Positions 9,429 through 21,165 of a DNA stretch of 64,000 nucleotides are shown here, in pieces; positions within the stretch are counted from its first letter, which is position 1; each line of letters begins with the position of its first letter. The stretch is from Marinihelvus sp963695135 (lineage in GTDB: Bacteria; Pseudomonadota; Gammaproteobacteria; Xanthomonadales; SZUA-36): positions 558,001-622,000 of the forward strand of contig CAVOGA010000003.1 of assembly GCA_963695135.1 (NCBI GenBank). The letters run 5' to 3'. A program made the translations under genes and the position numbers. A model generated the notes under the pieces. It searched no databases. It worked only from the letters and a program-made list of their open reading frames with translations, and was not told the DNA's origin.

Positions 9429-9446
9429 CGCACTACCAGTAGTGCG
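9429..9446. promoter_or_regulatory. Perfect 8-bp-arm palindrome in divergent promoter region
   Basis: CGCACTAC and GTAGTGCG are separated by two bases, about 105 bp upstream of the peroxidase start and 147 bp upstream of the amidohydrolase start. Size and symmetry fit an operator for a dimeric regulator acting on one or both divergent genes. No regulator gene is adjacent. Confidence 0.4.
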
Positions 9447-9592
9447 TCACCGCACTCCGCGCGAGGCCCGCCCGGCGTCTGACAGCCACGTAAGGCTTAG
9501 CCCGTTGGACGATTGGTTGTATTGTTGTCTCACGATTCTCAGGGCGCCAGACTTCAGCGCCCCCGCTCACGAAAAGAAAGCAAGGTGAAAAA

Positions 9593-10939
9593 ATGCAGAA
9601 AATCTGGCTCCCGGTTCTGCTTCTTGGGTTCCTGGGCTGGCATGGTGGTCAGGCCACGGCACAGGATGGCGCCCTGCCCGTCACCCTATTCGAAAACGTC
9701 CGCGTATTTGACGGCACGGGCGATTCGCTCTCCGGACCGGCCAACGTGCTGGTGCGGGGCAACCGGATCGAGCAGATTTCCGCCGGGCCAATCCCCATCC
9801 AGCTGAGTGCGGACACAACGGTCATCGCCGGCGAAGGTCGAACCCTGATGCCCGGCCTGATCGACGCGCACACGCACATCATCATGTCCTCGATTCCGGT
9901 CAGCACCATGATGACCGCGGACCCGAACTACGTCATGTTGCGCGCCTCCAGGGCCGCGGAGGATATGCTGATGCGGGGCTTTACCTCGGCGCGCGACCTC
10001 GGCGGCCCGGCCTTCGGTCTCAAGCGCGCCATTGACGAAGGCTACGTGACCGGGCCCCGCATCTGGCCGTCGGGCGCGACCATCTCGCAGACCTCGGGTC
10101 ACGGGGATTTTCGCACCGTTCATGAACTGCCGCGCCAGGACGGTGATCCGCTGAGCTATGCGGAGCAAATGGGCTATACCGCCGTGGCCGACGGCCGGGC
10201 GGAGGTGCTGCGTCGGGTGCGGGAGCAGCTCATGCAGGGCGCCAGCCAGGTCAAGATGATGGCGGGCGGCGGCGTTTCCTCGGCATTCGATCCCCTCGAT
10301 GTCACGCAATATACGCCCGAGGAACTGCGCGCCGGTGTGCAAGCCGCCGAGGCGTGGGGTACCTATGTGACCGTGCATGCCTACACACCGGATGCGATTC
10401 AGCAGGCGATTGAGGCCGGGGTGAAGTGTATTGACCATGGTCAGCTGGCGGACGAGGCCAGCGCCAGGATGATGGCGGAAAACGGCGTCTGGTGGAGCAT
10501 GCAGCCGTTCCTGGACGATGAATATGCCAACCCCCATCCGGCCGGCTCGCCCAACCGCGCGAAGCAACTCGAGGTCAGCAACGGCACAGATCGCGCCTAT
10601 GCGCTGGCCAAGCAATACAACATCAAGCTGGCGTGGGGCACGGACATCCTGTTCGACCCGAAGATGACGAAGTACCAGGGAGCGCAGCTTGCCAAGATGG
10701 TGCGCTGGTTTGAGCCCCCCGAGGTATTGAAGATGGCGACCCATGACAATGCGCAGCTGCTGGCGCTCTCCGGTAACCGCAACCCCTATCCCGGGGCGCT
10801 GGGCGTGGTCGAGGAAGGCGCGCTCGCCGACCTGCTGCTGATCAATGGCAACCCGCTTGAAAATATCAATCTGATTGCCGATCCGGCAAACATGTCCGTC
10901 ATCATGAAAGACGGGCGCATTTACAAGAACGACGGTTGA
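9593..10939 (+). CDS. Secreted amidohydrolase family protein
   Basis: A 448-residue metal-dependent hydrolase with a signal peptide ending around GQATAQ. A short beta-sandwich segment (VTLFENVRVFDGTG to about residue 80) precedes the TIM barrel. Metal-site elements are GLIDAHTHI near residue 90, VKMMAGGGVSS carrying the position of the bridging lysine, VTVHAYTPDA, CIDHGQL and the late catalytic Asp in LAWGTDILF. The fold is that of the imidazolonepropionase/prolidase-like amidohydrolases commonly exported by gammaproteobacteria. Cyclic dipeptides, imides or Xaa-Pro substrates are possible but not resolvable. It begins after a 269-bp spacer and looks monocistronic. Confidence 0.85.
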   Translation: MQKIWLPVLLLGFLGWHGGQATAQDGALPVTLFENVRVFDGTGDSLSGPANVLVRGNRIEQISAGPIPIQLSADTTVIAGEGRTLMPGLIDAHTHIIMSSIPVSTMMTADPNYVMLRASRAAEDMLMRGFTSARDLGGPAFGLKRAIDEGYVTGPRIWPSGATISQTSGHGDFRTVHELPRQDGDPLSYAEQMGYTAVADGRAEVLRRVREQLMQGASQVKMMAGGGVSSAFDPLDVTQYTPEELRAGVQAAEAWGTYVTVHAYTPDAIQQAIEAGVKCIDHGQLADEASARMMAENGVWWSMQPFLDDEYANPHPAGSPNRAKQLEVSNGTDRAYALAKQYNIKLAWGTDILFDPKMTKYQGAQLAKMVRWFEPPEVLKMATHDNAQLLALSGNRNPYPGALGVVEEGALADLLLINGNPLENINLIADPANMSVIMKDGRIYKNDG

Positions 10940-10981
10940 GAAACACGCGTCTCTGGTCGGCTATGCGAGTCCAGTTCGCCA

Positions 10982-11621
10982 TCATGCCGTCCGGCGCCAA
11001 TAATCCCTGACCAGCTGCTCGATCATCTGGGCGTCGCCACTCCAGGTGAGAAAAGCGAACCCGACGATGTTGAGAGCGACCGTCACCCAGAACACGGTCA
11101 GGAATTCCGACTTGCTGGATTTATGTCGCAGCAGCCGTTGTGCCGCCAGGGCGCCAGGCCAGCCACCGATCAGCGCGAGAAAGTGCAGGTTGGATTCCGG
11201 GGTGCGCCAACGGCCCGCCCGCGCCGAGGATTTGTCCCAGGCGTAGACGGCAAATGCCACAAGGCTGGCGATGAGGTAAACCGCCACCAGAAGCCAGGCA
11301 ACGCGGCCAAAAGCGGCGGCCAGCAGCAATAAACACAGGAAAGTCCCGGTAAACCACACCGCGATGGCGGGATTGTGCCGCTTCGCGGCAGAGGGTTGCT
11401 TTGGTCCGGGCTGATCTGCAGAGCAGACCTTCGCTGCCCTTGACTTTCCGTTCTTGCCCATGCCGATCTCGTAGGTCACGACATCCCCAACCGCCGGTCT
11501 GCGCGATGCCCCGTGGCAGTGCTGATATGTGAAAGAAGACCTCGCTGGCATCGCCATGCCAGGCAATAAAGCCATAGCCCTTCCCGTCATTCCAGCGTGT
11601 GATTTTTCCTTGCAGGCGCAT
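10982..11621 (-). pseudogene. Cold-shock domain plus DUF1294 membrane protein, one frameshift
   Basis: Two overlapping frames together encode one known architecture. Residues 1-42, from the ATG at 11621, are a cold-shock nucleic-acid-binding domain (KITRWNDGKGYGFI, EVFFHISALPRG). The other frame continues with RRPAVGDVVTYEIGMG and a linker, then a DUF1294 membrane domain with two helices and the YAWDKSSARAG and RTPESNLHFLALIGGWPGA motifs. The join lies near 11507, where dropping one base restores a normal sequence. Joined, the protein would be about 212 residues, the usual size. It could be real decay or a one-base assembly error. Its role in the family is unknown. Confidence 0.82.
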
Positions 11622-11825
11622 TGCAATAGTTTTCCAAAATACCGGCAACGGCGATGACGTCATAAAGGACGAGATCAAGCCTGTCACAGATACTCATTCT
11701 GTAATAAATCAAGCGCAGTATCCTTGAAAACAGGCCAGAGAGGCTGGGAACACTGGCAATGTCCCAGTCCATTTGCTCTGCTATTCTCGAGGTTAACCAT
11801 TCTTACAAATGATTGGGAAAACGCT

Positions 11826-13447
11826 ATGACACTCCGCACCACCCTCGCAAGCTGCACGGTCCTGGCCCTGGCCATGGTGAGCAACGCCGGCGCCGACGTA
11901 TCGGCAGCGACGATCAAGGCGCTCGGCGCTCCCGATAGCGTTGAGACCCGGGCCGGCAGGCTCACCTTCAAAGATGGCGTGCCGACCAGCGACACTGTGC
12001 AGAAAGTTGCGGATACGCTGGACTTTACCCGCGCGCTGAACGTCTACAACAACAGCTTCCGCGGCGCTTCAGCCTTGGGAATTCAAAAGGGCTTTCAGAG
12101 CATCGGTGCCGACTATCAACGACATCGTCATCACCTCCAAACTGACTGGATTCGACATCGCTGTTTCTGACCGGCAATGCGGACACGGTCTATTACCTCT
12201 CCGTGATCGACCTGTCCAAGGGGCCGATGGTCATCGAACAACCGTCCGATGGTGTTGGCACCATTAACGACATGTGGTTCTCGTGGATCATTGATGTGGG
12301 CGGCCCGGGCCCGGATCGCGGCAGGGGCGGCAAGTACCTGATCGTCGGGCCGGATTACGACGGCCCGCTGCCCGAGGGCGGTTACTTCGTCGCGCATTCC
12401 AAGACGAACCGGGTCCTGTACGCCTCGCGCGCCTACCTGGTGAATGACGACCCCAAGCCCGCGGTCGAAAACGTCAAGAAGAACATGAAGATCTACCCCT
12501 ATGCACCGGGCGGCTATGGCACCAGCATCGCCGAGGCGCTGACCGGCGCGGTGCGCCTGGGGGCAGATGCGAAGATACCCGACACGAAATTTGTCGAGGC
12601 GAGCGGCCTGTCGTTCAACACCATTCCGCCCAGCGACTTCGGCTTTTACGAGATGGATCAATGAAAACGTGCAGGCCGAGCCGGCCACCAGCTACGACGT
12701 GGAGCTGTCCGGCCAGCTTGCTGCCATCGGCATCGTCAAGGGCAAGGAATTCGCCCCCGACGAGCGCATGAAGAAAATCCTCACCGAGGCGGCAATGGTC
12801 GGCCAGGCGACGGGCCGTATGCTGAACTGGCGCGCCTACGACATCCACCCGGACTGGGCTTATTACGAGGGCTCAATGTGGGGCAGCATGCTGTGGGAGG
12901 GCGGCGCCTTTTTTGAGACCCCGCCGCCGGCCTTTGAGGACGGTGAGTTCAAACCGCTACCGCCCTACCGGGGCCCGCACGCTGGACTCGCGTACAGCCT
13001 TCTATTACGGCTACACGCTCGACAGCCCGGGCATGATCATGACCATTCCCGGCGTGGGCTCACAGTACCTGATGGGGTTCCTGGATGAATCCGGTGAGCC
13101 GATGGATGGCGCAAAAACCTACAAGGTGACGCTGCCGAAGGACATCCCGGCCAGGGCCTTCTGGTCGTTTACGGTGTATGACAACCAGACACGTTCCATG
13201 CTGCAGACACCCCAGAAGTACCCACGTGCCGGCTCACAGAGCTATCCCTCGCCGGCGGCAGCGGCCGCCAAAGACGGCTCCACCACGATCTGGTTCAGCC
13301 CCGAACAACCCAAAGGGGTCGATCGCGGCAACTGGATCCAGACAGACCCGGAACAAAGGATGGTTTACCATCCTGCGTCTGTACAGCCCGCTGCCGTCCT
13401 TCTTTGACAAGTCGTGGCGGCCGAGCGAGATCGAGCCCGTCAAATAG
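11826..13447 (+). pseudogene. DUF1254/DUF1214 domain protein, interrupted by about five frameshifts
   Basis: The frames read consecutively give an exported DUF1254 + DUF1214 protein. It starts with a signal peptide ending near SNAGA, then VADTLDFTRALNVYNNSF, SLFLTGNADTVYYLSVIDL, YLIVGPDYDGPLPEGG, AFYYGYTLDSPGMIMTIPG, ARAFWSFTVYDNQTRSML and finally LRLYSPLPSFFDKSWRPSEI. Frame changes fall near 12114, 12145, 12655, 12970 and 13350, and each is repaired by removing one base. The order and content are complete from end to end, with no missing block. That argues for indel errors or very recent decay. Proteins of this type are periplasmic and of uncertain function. Confidence 0.85.
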
Positions 13448-13509
13448 CCTTTGCCATCAGGCGCCCCGGGTCTTTGCTCCCGGGCGGCGGCGGTTGCGAT
13501 GCGCCCAAT

Positions 13510-14436
13510 TTACAGGACCAGGCCCAGCCTCAGGCGCCAGGCTTCGCCCTCTGCCCCGTTAGCGCTTGCAAAGATGCTGCCATAGGTAAAGGCCAGGCCC
13601 AGGTGCCGGTTGACGACCAGTCCCAGCGCCAGTTCACCGTACCACTGATCCAGCGCCGCACCCCGGCGCTGGCCGTCGGCAAACGTGGCGCCACCATTCT
13701 GATACTGGGCGCCCAGGGCGACCCACCAGCGGCCCGTGATGTGGTGCATGACTTGGAGTTCACCGGTGTACAGCGGGTCCTGCTCGAGCAGATTGGCCAC
13801 ACCGAAAGGTTCTTTATTGGCATCGAAAAACCGCGCCTGCGGGGTAATCTCGAGAAAGGTCGTTCTTCGCGCCCCGTCGATGGGCAGCACCATGGGCAAG
13901 GCCAAATCCAGCGCCTGGCGGTTGAAACCGGGGTTGAGCAAGCGCCCGGGGTTGTAATCCCCGTAGGGCAGAATCCAGTTGACCTGCGCTGACATCTGGA
14001 AACCCTGCGTGTACTCACGCCAGGCCGGGCCGTCCAGGGCCGGCGTGCCCACGAGGCCCATCCGAAAGCTGACCGCGGGGTCGGCAAACCCGGTGACCTC
14101 CCTGGTCAGTTGCAGTCGTTGCTCAGGACCGCTTACCAAAGCTTCGGCGCTGATGTCCACGCGCGTCAGAGTCATACCCACCATGGCAAGGCGATCCAGC
14201 AAGGACAAGCGATAGAAGAAATTCAGGCTGCTGCTTCGCGTGCGAATATCCAGTTCAGCAAAGTCGACCTGGCCGAGGCGAAAGTTTGTCTGGGAGTCCA
14301 GGTAGCTGAACGACGAGGTGCGCAGGCCAACCGGGGTAAGGAAATTGATATTGGGCCCGACGCCCTGCGCCAGGGCGGGTCCCGCCTGGGCAAGGCCCAG
14401 CAGGATCAGGAGCATTGCGATACGCATCATTATCAC
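13510..14436 (-). CDS. Outer-membrane transporter-like protein, MetA phenol-degradation family
   Basis: A 308-residue protein with a signal peptide ending at PALAQG, followed by alternating beta-strand sequence with many aromatic residues. It ends in a hydrophobic pattern with terminal Leu (WRLRLGLVL), as expected for a beta-barrel. GPNINFLTPVG near the start and NWILPYGDYNPGR with LALPMVLPID resemble the phenol-meta-pathway outer-membrane family. These proteins are thought to help hydrophobic compounds cross the outer membrane, but direct evidence is limited. It follows the DUF6122 gene on minus with a 4-bp overlap, and converges with the DUF1254 gene. Confidence 0.75.
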   Translation of the reverse strand: MIMMRIAMLLILLGLAQAGPALAQGVGPNINFLTPVGLRTSSFSYLDSQTNFRLGQVDFAELDIRTRSSSLNFFYRLSLLDRLAMVGMTLTRVDISAEALVSGPEQRLQLTREVTGFADPAVSFRMGLVGTPALDGPAWREYTQGFQMSAQVNWILPYGDYNPGRLLNPGFNRQALDLALPMVLPIDGARRTTFLEITPQARFFDANKEPFGVANLLEQDPLYTGELQVMHHITGRWWVALGAQYQNGGATFADGQRRGAALDQWYGELALGLVVNRHLGLAFTYGSIFASANGAEGEAWRLRLGLVL

Positions 14437-14930
14437 GCGTAACCTCCCCGGTCAGGTTCCCGGCAGAGCCCGTACGACGGTGTCATTAGTCTACCGGCAA
14501 TGATCCTGCCCTGCGTCCTGCGTGTCGTGAGGGCCCGGTCCACGGCCGGCATGGAACCATCGTATCGCGAAAGGCGGGTCGGTTCCCGGCCCGTGCAGGC
14601 GCTGGTCGCATTGAGCCACACACCATTGGTCACCTGGCAATCGACGGCGTCAAGGGCCATATGCACCACCAGGCCGATACCAACGAGCCTTAAGACGGGC
14701 GCTTTGGGCACAAAACAAAGCGCCAGGTAGGCCGCAATAAGCCACGGTTGATGCAAGGGATGGAATCCGATGCTGCAACGGCTTGCATCGTAAATCGGAT
14801 CAGCCAGCAGGTGGTCCAGGTCGACAAGCATCGTCGCAATCATGACGAAATAAGCCACTTTCCAGCGTTTTCTGAAAAACAGGCCGGCAAGGATGGCGGG
14901 AACGATAAAGTGCAGGGCCAGGTGCAACAT
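14433..14930 (-). CDS. DUF6122 family integral membrane protein
   Basis: Start taken at the ATG giving MLHLALHFIVPAIL; an in-frame ATG 33 bp earlier looks less likely. The first 115 residues hold three or four hydrophobic helices and the family-like segments ATMLVDLDHLLADPIYD, CSIGFHPLH and VHMALDAVDC, with an Asp/His set suggestive of a membrane metal site. Homologues I recall end shortly after this point. The 50-residue polar, Arg- and Cys-rich extension here may be non-native and caused by a missed frameshift near residue 118. It overlaps the downstream MetA-like gene by 4 bp. Function unknown. Confidence 0.65.
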   Translation of the reverse strand: MLHLALHFIVPAILAGLFFRKRWKVAYFVMIATMLVDLDHLLADPIYDASRCSIGFHPLHQPWLIAAYLALCFVPKAPVLRLVGIGLVVHMALDAVDCQVTNGVWLNATSACTGREPTRLSRYDGSMPAVDRALTTRRTQGRIIAGRLMTPSYGLCREPDRGGYA

Positions 14931-15064
14931 CAGGTCTTCTGTGCAATCGCGCGACCGCGGCATTATGAAGGATATGGCGGGCGCTCAGCATGGCCGGCCA
15001 GGCCGGGGCACCCTGCCGTAACCGCCAACACTCTGATCGCGGTTCGCGGCGGTAAGCGTTAAGC

Positions 15065-15095
15065 AAAAAAAACCCCGCATCAGCGGGGCTTTTTT
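15065..15095. terminator. Bidirectional intrinsic terminator after rpmA
   Basis: CCCCGC and GCGGGG arms flank an ATCA loop, with an A-tract on the left and a T-tract on the right. Read on minus it closes rplU-rpmA with eight T residues. Read on plus it ends in six T residues. Confidence 0.9.
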
Positions 15096-15113
15096 GCGGC
15101 TCGATCAGGAGCT

Positions 15114-15371
15114 TTATTCCGTTTCGATGCTCACGTACTTGCGCTTCGGGAAGCCGCGCAGTTCGAACTTCACCTTGCCGTCTTCCAGGGCGTAGAGGGT
15201 GTGGTCGCGGCCGACGCCGACGTTCTCACCCGCTTTGAAACGCGTGCCGCGCTGGCGCACGATGATGTTACCGGCTACTGCAACTTCGCCGCCGAATTTC
15301 TTCACACCCAGGTACTTCGGGTTCGAATCGCGACCGTTACGTGTACTGCCGCCTGCTTTCTTATGTGCCAT
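15114..15371 (-). CDS. rpmA: 50S ribosomal protein L27 (bL27)
   Basis: An 85-residue protein beginning MAHKKAGGSTRNGRDS, the canonical bL27 N-terminus that reaches the peptidyl-transferase centre. It continues with KYLGVKKFGGE, GNIIVRQRGTRF and GVGRDHTLYAL. The length is normal and there is no N-terminal cleavage extension as in Firmicutes. It lies 27 bp after rplU on the same strand, the usual rplU-rpmA operon, followed by a strong terminator. The gene for the GTPase ObgE, often next in line, is absent here. Confidence 0.98.
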   Translation of the reverse strand: MAHKKAGGSTRNGRDSNPKYLGVKKFGGEVAVAGNIIVRQRGTRFKAGENVGVGRDHTLYALEDGKVKFELRGFPKRKYVSIETE

Positions 15372-15398
15372 GACTCAGGTCTCCGTTAGGGTCGTTGA

Positions 15399-15908
15399 TT
15401 AATCGTCTGCTTTGTCAGCTTTCTTGGCAGCGGCTTTCTTGGCCGGTGCCTTCTTGGCTGCAGCTTTCTTGGGCGCCGCTTTCTTGGCGGCTGCCTTCTT
15501 CGGTGCGGCCTTGGCCGGTGCTTCGGCTTTCTCAGCCTTGGCCGGCGCGTCGTCCTTCTTCGCAGCCGCTTTCTTGGGGGCCGCCTTCTTGCCGTCCGCG
15601 CCTTCGATGCCGGTAATTTCCAGCAGCGTGTAGTACTGGCGATGGCCCATGCGCTTCATGTGGTGCTTGCGGCGCTTGAACTTGATGATTTTGACCTTGT
15701 CGGCGCGACCGTGTTCCACAACAGTGGCCAGCACTTTACCGCCTTCGACCAGCGGCGTGCCGATCGCGACGGACTCGCCTTCGCCAACCATAAGGACCTG
15801 GTCCAGCTCCACGGTGGAGCCTTTATCGGCCTCGAGTTTTTCGACCTTCAACCGGTCGCCGGCAGTCGCACGATACTGCTTCCCGCCGGTTTTGAATACT
15901 GCGTACAT
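15399..15908 (-). CDS. rplU: 50S ribosomal protein L21 (bL21) with long Lys/Ala-rich tail
   Basis: The first 103 residues are an ordinary bL21: MYAVFKTGGKQYRA, DQVLMVGEG, VEHGRADKVKIIKFKRRKHH and RQYYTLLEITGI. After this point, where E. coli L21 stops, the frame continues for about 65 residues made almost only of Lys, Ala, Pro, Glu and Asp, with repeated KKAAAKK, APKKAA and PAKAEKAEA units like the tails of histone H1 or AlgP. The frame is intact up to the stop before rpmA. The tail is likely disordered and basic and may contact rRNA or other nucleic acid. Start set at the ATG giving MYAVF. Confidence 0.96.
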   Translation of the reverse strand: MYAVFKTGGKQYRATAGDRLKVEKLEADKGSTVELDQVLMVGEGESVAIGTPLVEGGKVLATVVEHGRADKVKIIKFKRRKHHMKRMGHRQYYTLLEITGIEGADGKKAAPKKAAAKKDDAPAKAEKAEAPAKAAPKKAAAKKAAPKKAAAKKAPAKKAAAKKADKADD

Positions 15909-16241
15909 TGTTCCCGCTCCAAATTGATGTGTCCCAGGGCGCCCGTCAGTCATTGCTGGGGGTCTTGAACTGGCCCGGAAGCTGGGTGTTTCGTCAGCCG
16001 GTTTTCTGTTCCCTGATCCTGCTCACCGTTCCCGGAGGTTTAGCGGCTTGCGACCAGGGGCAAATCGGCCCCACAAAAGAGGCGGGATGGTATCGGTTTT
16101 GGACGCCCGGGTCAACCATTTCAGGGGTTTGCCGGCTTACCGGCGGCTTGGTTTTGCCCTGCATTGCGAAAGTCCGGCCGCCTTTGCCCCGTTCACGTGC
16201 GGGGGAGTATCATTGGCGGTTTACTTTACGTAGCGCATTTG
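15909..16241. other. Divergent intergenic region between rplU and uvrA
   Basis: No gene is supported. A plus-strand frame runs through it, but its product has no family features and continues antisense to nothing recognisable. Both promoters should lie here. I see no SOS box of the CTGT-N8-ACAG type that I could defend. Confidence 0.5.
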
Positions 16242-19091
<2,850 letters not shown>

Positions 19092-19092
19092 T

Positions 19093-19509
19093 ATGGCCCG
19101 CACGATCACCGTCGACATACCGGTGCGCTGGGGCGACCTGGACGCGTTCAACCATGTGAACAACACGGTCTTTCTGCGCTTTCTGGAAGAAGCGCGGATC
19201 CGCTTCTTTGCTGCACTGGGCGACGCCTGGATGAGCGATAAAAGCGGCCCGGTGGTGGTCAACGTCAACTGCAACTTTCGCCGTGAGATTCGCTATCCGG
19301 CCACGGTGCGCGTCACGCTGAGCGGCCGTCAGGCCAGCGCCAGGCGCCTGGTCATGGAGCACACCATCAGCGATGCGGACCACCCGGACCGGCTCTACGC
19401 CGATGCAGAAGTCACCGCGCTGTGGGTCACCGCCAACGGCGCCGGCAGTATTCCCCTGCCGGATGCGGTAGTGGCTGCCCTGCACGACGATCCCCCCGAA
19501 CACTCCTGA
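19093..19509 (+). CDS. Hot-dog fold acyl-CoA thioesterase (4HBT family)
   Basis: A 138-residue protein of the 4-hydroxybenzoyl-CoA/YbgC thioesterase family. The catalytic segment RWGDLDAFNHVNNTVFLRFL holds the usual Asp and the HVNN turn. The remaining sequence follows the helix-plus-five-strand hot-dog pattern. Such enzymes hydrolyse acyl-CoA thioesters in the cytoplasm. It starts one base after the uvrA stop and is followed 18 bp later by an enoyl-CoA hydratase gene with a good ribosome-binding site (AAAAGGA), which suggests a small operon handling CoA esters. The preferred acyl chain is not predictable. Confidence 0.88.
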   Translation: MARTITVDIPVRWGDLDAFNHVNNTVFLRFLEEARIRFFAALGDAWMSDKSGPVVVNVNCNFRREIRYPATVRVTLSGRQASARRLVMEHTISDADHPDRLYADAEVTALWVTANGAGSIPLPDAVVAALHDDPPEHS

Positions 19510-19527
19510 AACGAAAAGGACATACCC

Positions 19528-20280
19528 ATGCTCACGATTACCGACCACGGCGCCGTCCGTGAAATCCAGATCGACCGCCCGCCGGTCAATGCGCTGAACC
19601 CGGAACTGGTCGCGGCGCTGACCGACGCCATGAAAACCGCGGCAGTGGAAGCGCGCGCGGTGGTCCTCAGCGGACGCGACGGCATGTTTTCCGCGGGTCT
19701 TGATGTACCCACCCTGCTGACCCTGGACGAGGCCGCCATGAGCGATTTCTGGGGCTCGTTTTCCGGGCTTCTCGAGACCGTGGCGCGCATGCCGATCCCG
19801 GTAGCCGCCGCGATCACCGGTCACTCCCCTGCCGGCGGCGCCGTTATCAGCCTGTTCTGCGACACGCGCATCATGGCGGATGGCAAGTACAAGATCGGCC
19901 TGAACGAGACCCAGGTGGGCCTGATGCTCCCGCCGTTCATTCACGAGGCGCTGGTGCGCCTGGTCGGCGCCCACCGGGCGGAACGGCTGATCGTCGCCGG
20001 CGCGCTGGTCAGTCCGCAACAGGCGCTGGCACTGGGGCTGGTTGACGAAGTGGTCGAGGGCGCGGAAGCGACCGTGGCAGCCGCCATCGCGTGGTGCCAG
20101 GCACACCTGGCGCTACCCCCGCACGCCATGGCCACCAACCGGCGCACCATGCGCAAGTCATTGACCGATCTGTTCGACGCCGACGGCTCCGGGGATCACG
20201 AGGCGTTTATCGGCGTCTGGTTCAGCGATGAAACCCAGAACACGCTGCGCGCGCTGGTTGAATCCCTGAAAAAGAAATAG
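19528..20280 (+). CDS. Enoyl-CoA hydratase/isomerase family protein
   Basis: A 250-residue crotonase-fold protein. The oxyanion-hole regions are DGMFSAGLDVPTLL (about residues 51-64) and GHSPAGGAVISLFCDTRIM (about 94-112). The usual glutamates of a hydratase are not clearly in place: the second loop has NETQVGLMLPP where hydratases have PE-x-xLG. It may therefore be an isomerase, hydrolase or non-canonical member. It sits directly after the thioesterase gene, consistent with acyl-CoA metabolism. The frame is intact and of normal length. Confidence 0.88.
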   Translation: MLTITDHGAVREIQIDRPPVNALNPELVAALTDAMKTAAVEARAVVLSGRDGMFSAGLDVPTLLTLDEAAMSDFWGSFSGLLETVARMPIPVAAAITGHSPAGGAVISLFCDTRIMADGKYKIGLNETQVGLMLPPFIHEALVRLVGAHRAERLIVAGALVSPQQALALGLVDEVVEGAEATVAAAIAWCQAHLALPPHAMATNRRTMRKSLTDLFDADGSGDHEAFIGVWFSDETQNTLRALVESLKKK

Positions 20281-20284
20281 GGCC

Positions 20285-21149
20285 TCAGCCCGGCGCCGCC
20301 GGTCCCGTGGCCCGGGGTCTTTCCGGGTCACGAATCCACTCGCTCCAGGAGCCCGGATACAGCCGGCTGCCCTCCAGCCCCGCCAGCGCCATCGCGAACT
20401 GGTTGTGACAAGCGGTCACGCCGGAGCCGCACATGTGGACAACTTCGTCCGCCTGCCGCGCGCCGCGCAGTTCATCAAACGCCGCCCGCAGGCGTTCGCG
20501 ACCATGAAAACGGCCCTGGGCATCAAGATTCTCGGCGAAGGGCCGGTTCCTGGCGCCGCTGACATGCCCGGCGACCGGATCGATGGTCTCGTTGTTTCCC
20601 GCAAACCGGTCTGCGGCGCGGGCATCCAGCAACAGGATGTGATCAGCAGCCAGTTCGGCCTGCACAGCCGCTGCCTCGAGCACCATTTCCGGGTGCGGCT
20701 TGAGGGCGGGCAACGCTTGAGGGCAGCGGATTTTCCTCGCCACTGACAAGCGCCCCCCCGCCGGCAATCCAGGCCGGCAGCCCACCGTCCAGCAAGAGCA
20801 CGCAGTCCTGGCCAAAGTAGCGCATCAGCCACCAGAGACGCGCGGCAAACGCGCCGCCCTGCGCGTCGTAGGCGACGATTGTCACGCCCTCGCGCCATCC
20901 CCAGCGGGACAGCAGGGCCGCGAAGTCGGCGGTTGCCGGCAACGGATGACGCCCGCTGAGCGGGCCCACCGGCGCGGCGAGATCCTGGTCCAGGTCGGCA
21001 TACACGGCACCGGGAATGTGCGCGTCAAGCCAGTCCCGGCGACCCTGCTGCGGTTCTGCCAGGCTGAACCGGCAATCAACAACAAGATGGTCTTCCGAGT
21101 CCAGCAGTGAGCGCAACCGGGGCACATCAATCAGGAGGGTGCTGTTCAT
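20285..21149 (-). pseudogene. sseA: Thiosulfate/3-mercaptopyruvate sulfurtransferase (two rhodanese domains), one frameshift
   Basis: The N-terminal frame from 21149 encodes an inactive rhodanese repeat (VVDCRFSLAEPQQGRRDW, HIPGAVYADLDQDL, DGGLPAWIAGGG). The C-terminal frame encodes the catalytic repeat, with LLLDARAADRFAG, GHVSGARNRPF and the active loop VHMCGSGVTACHN, whose Cys is the sulfur carrier. The frames meet between about 20715 and 20755, beside a run of seven C residues at 20753-20759, and removal of one base joins them. SseA transfers sulfur from mercaptopyruvate or thiosulfate to cyanide or thiols. Joined length about 287 residues, normal for the family. Confidence 0.88.
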
Positions 21150-21165
21150 GGACTTGCTCCAGGTT

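Noticed and set aside
9449..9592. A second regulatory hairpin near the amidohydrolase start
   Set aside because: Only short interrupted pairs are present and none is symmetric enough to defend.
12131..12688. A minus-strand 185-residue frame opposite the DUF1254 gene
   Set aside because: It is the antisense of conserved DUF1254 sequence and has shadow-type composition.
15399..15590. The L21 tail as a separate AlgP-like gene
   Set aside because: It is in frame with the L21 core with no internal start or ribosome-binding site.
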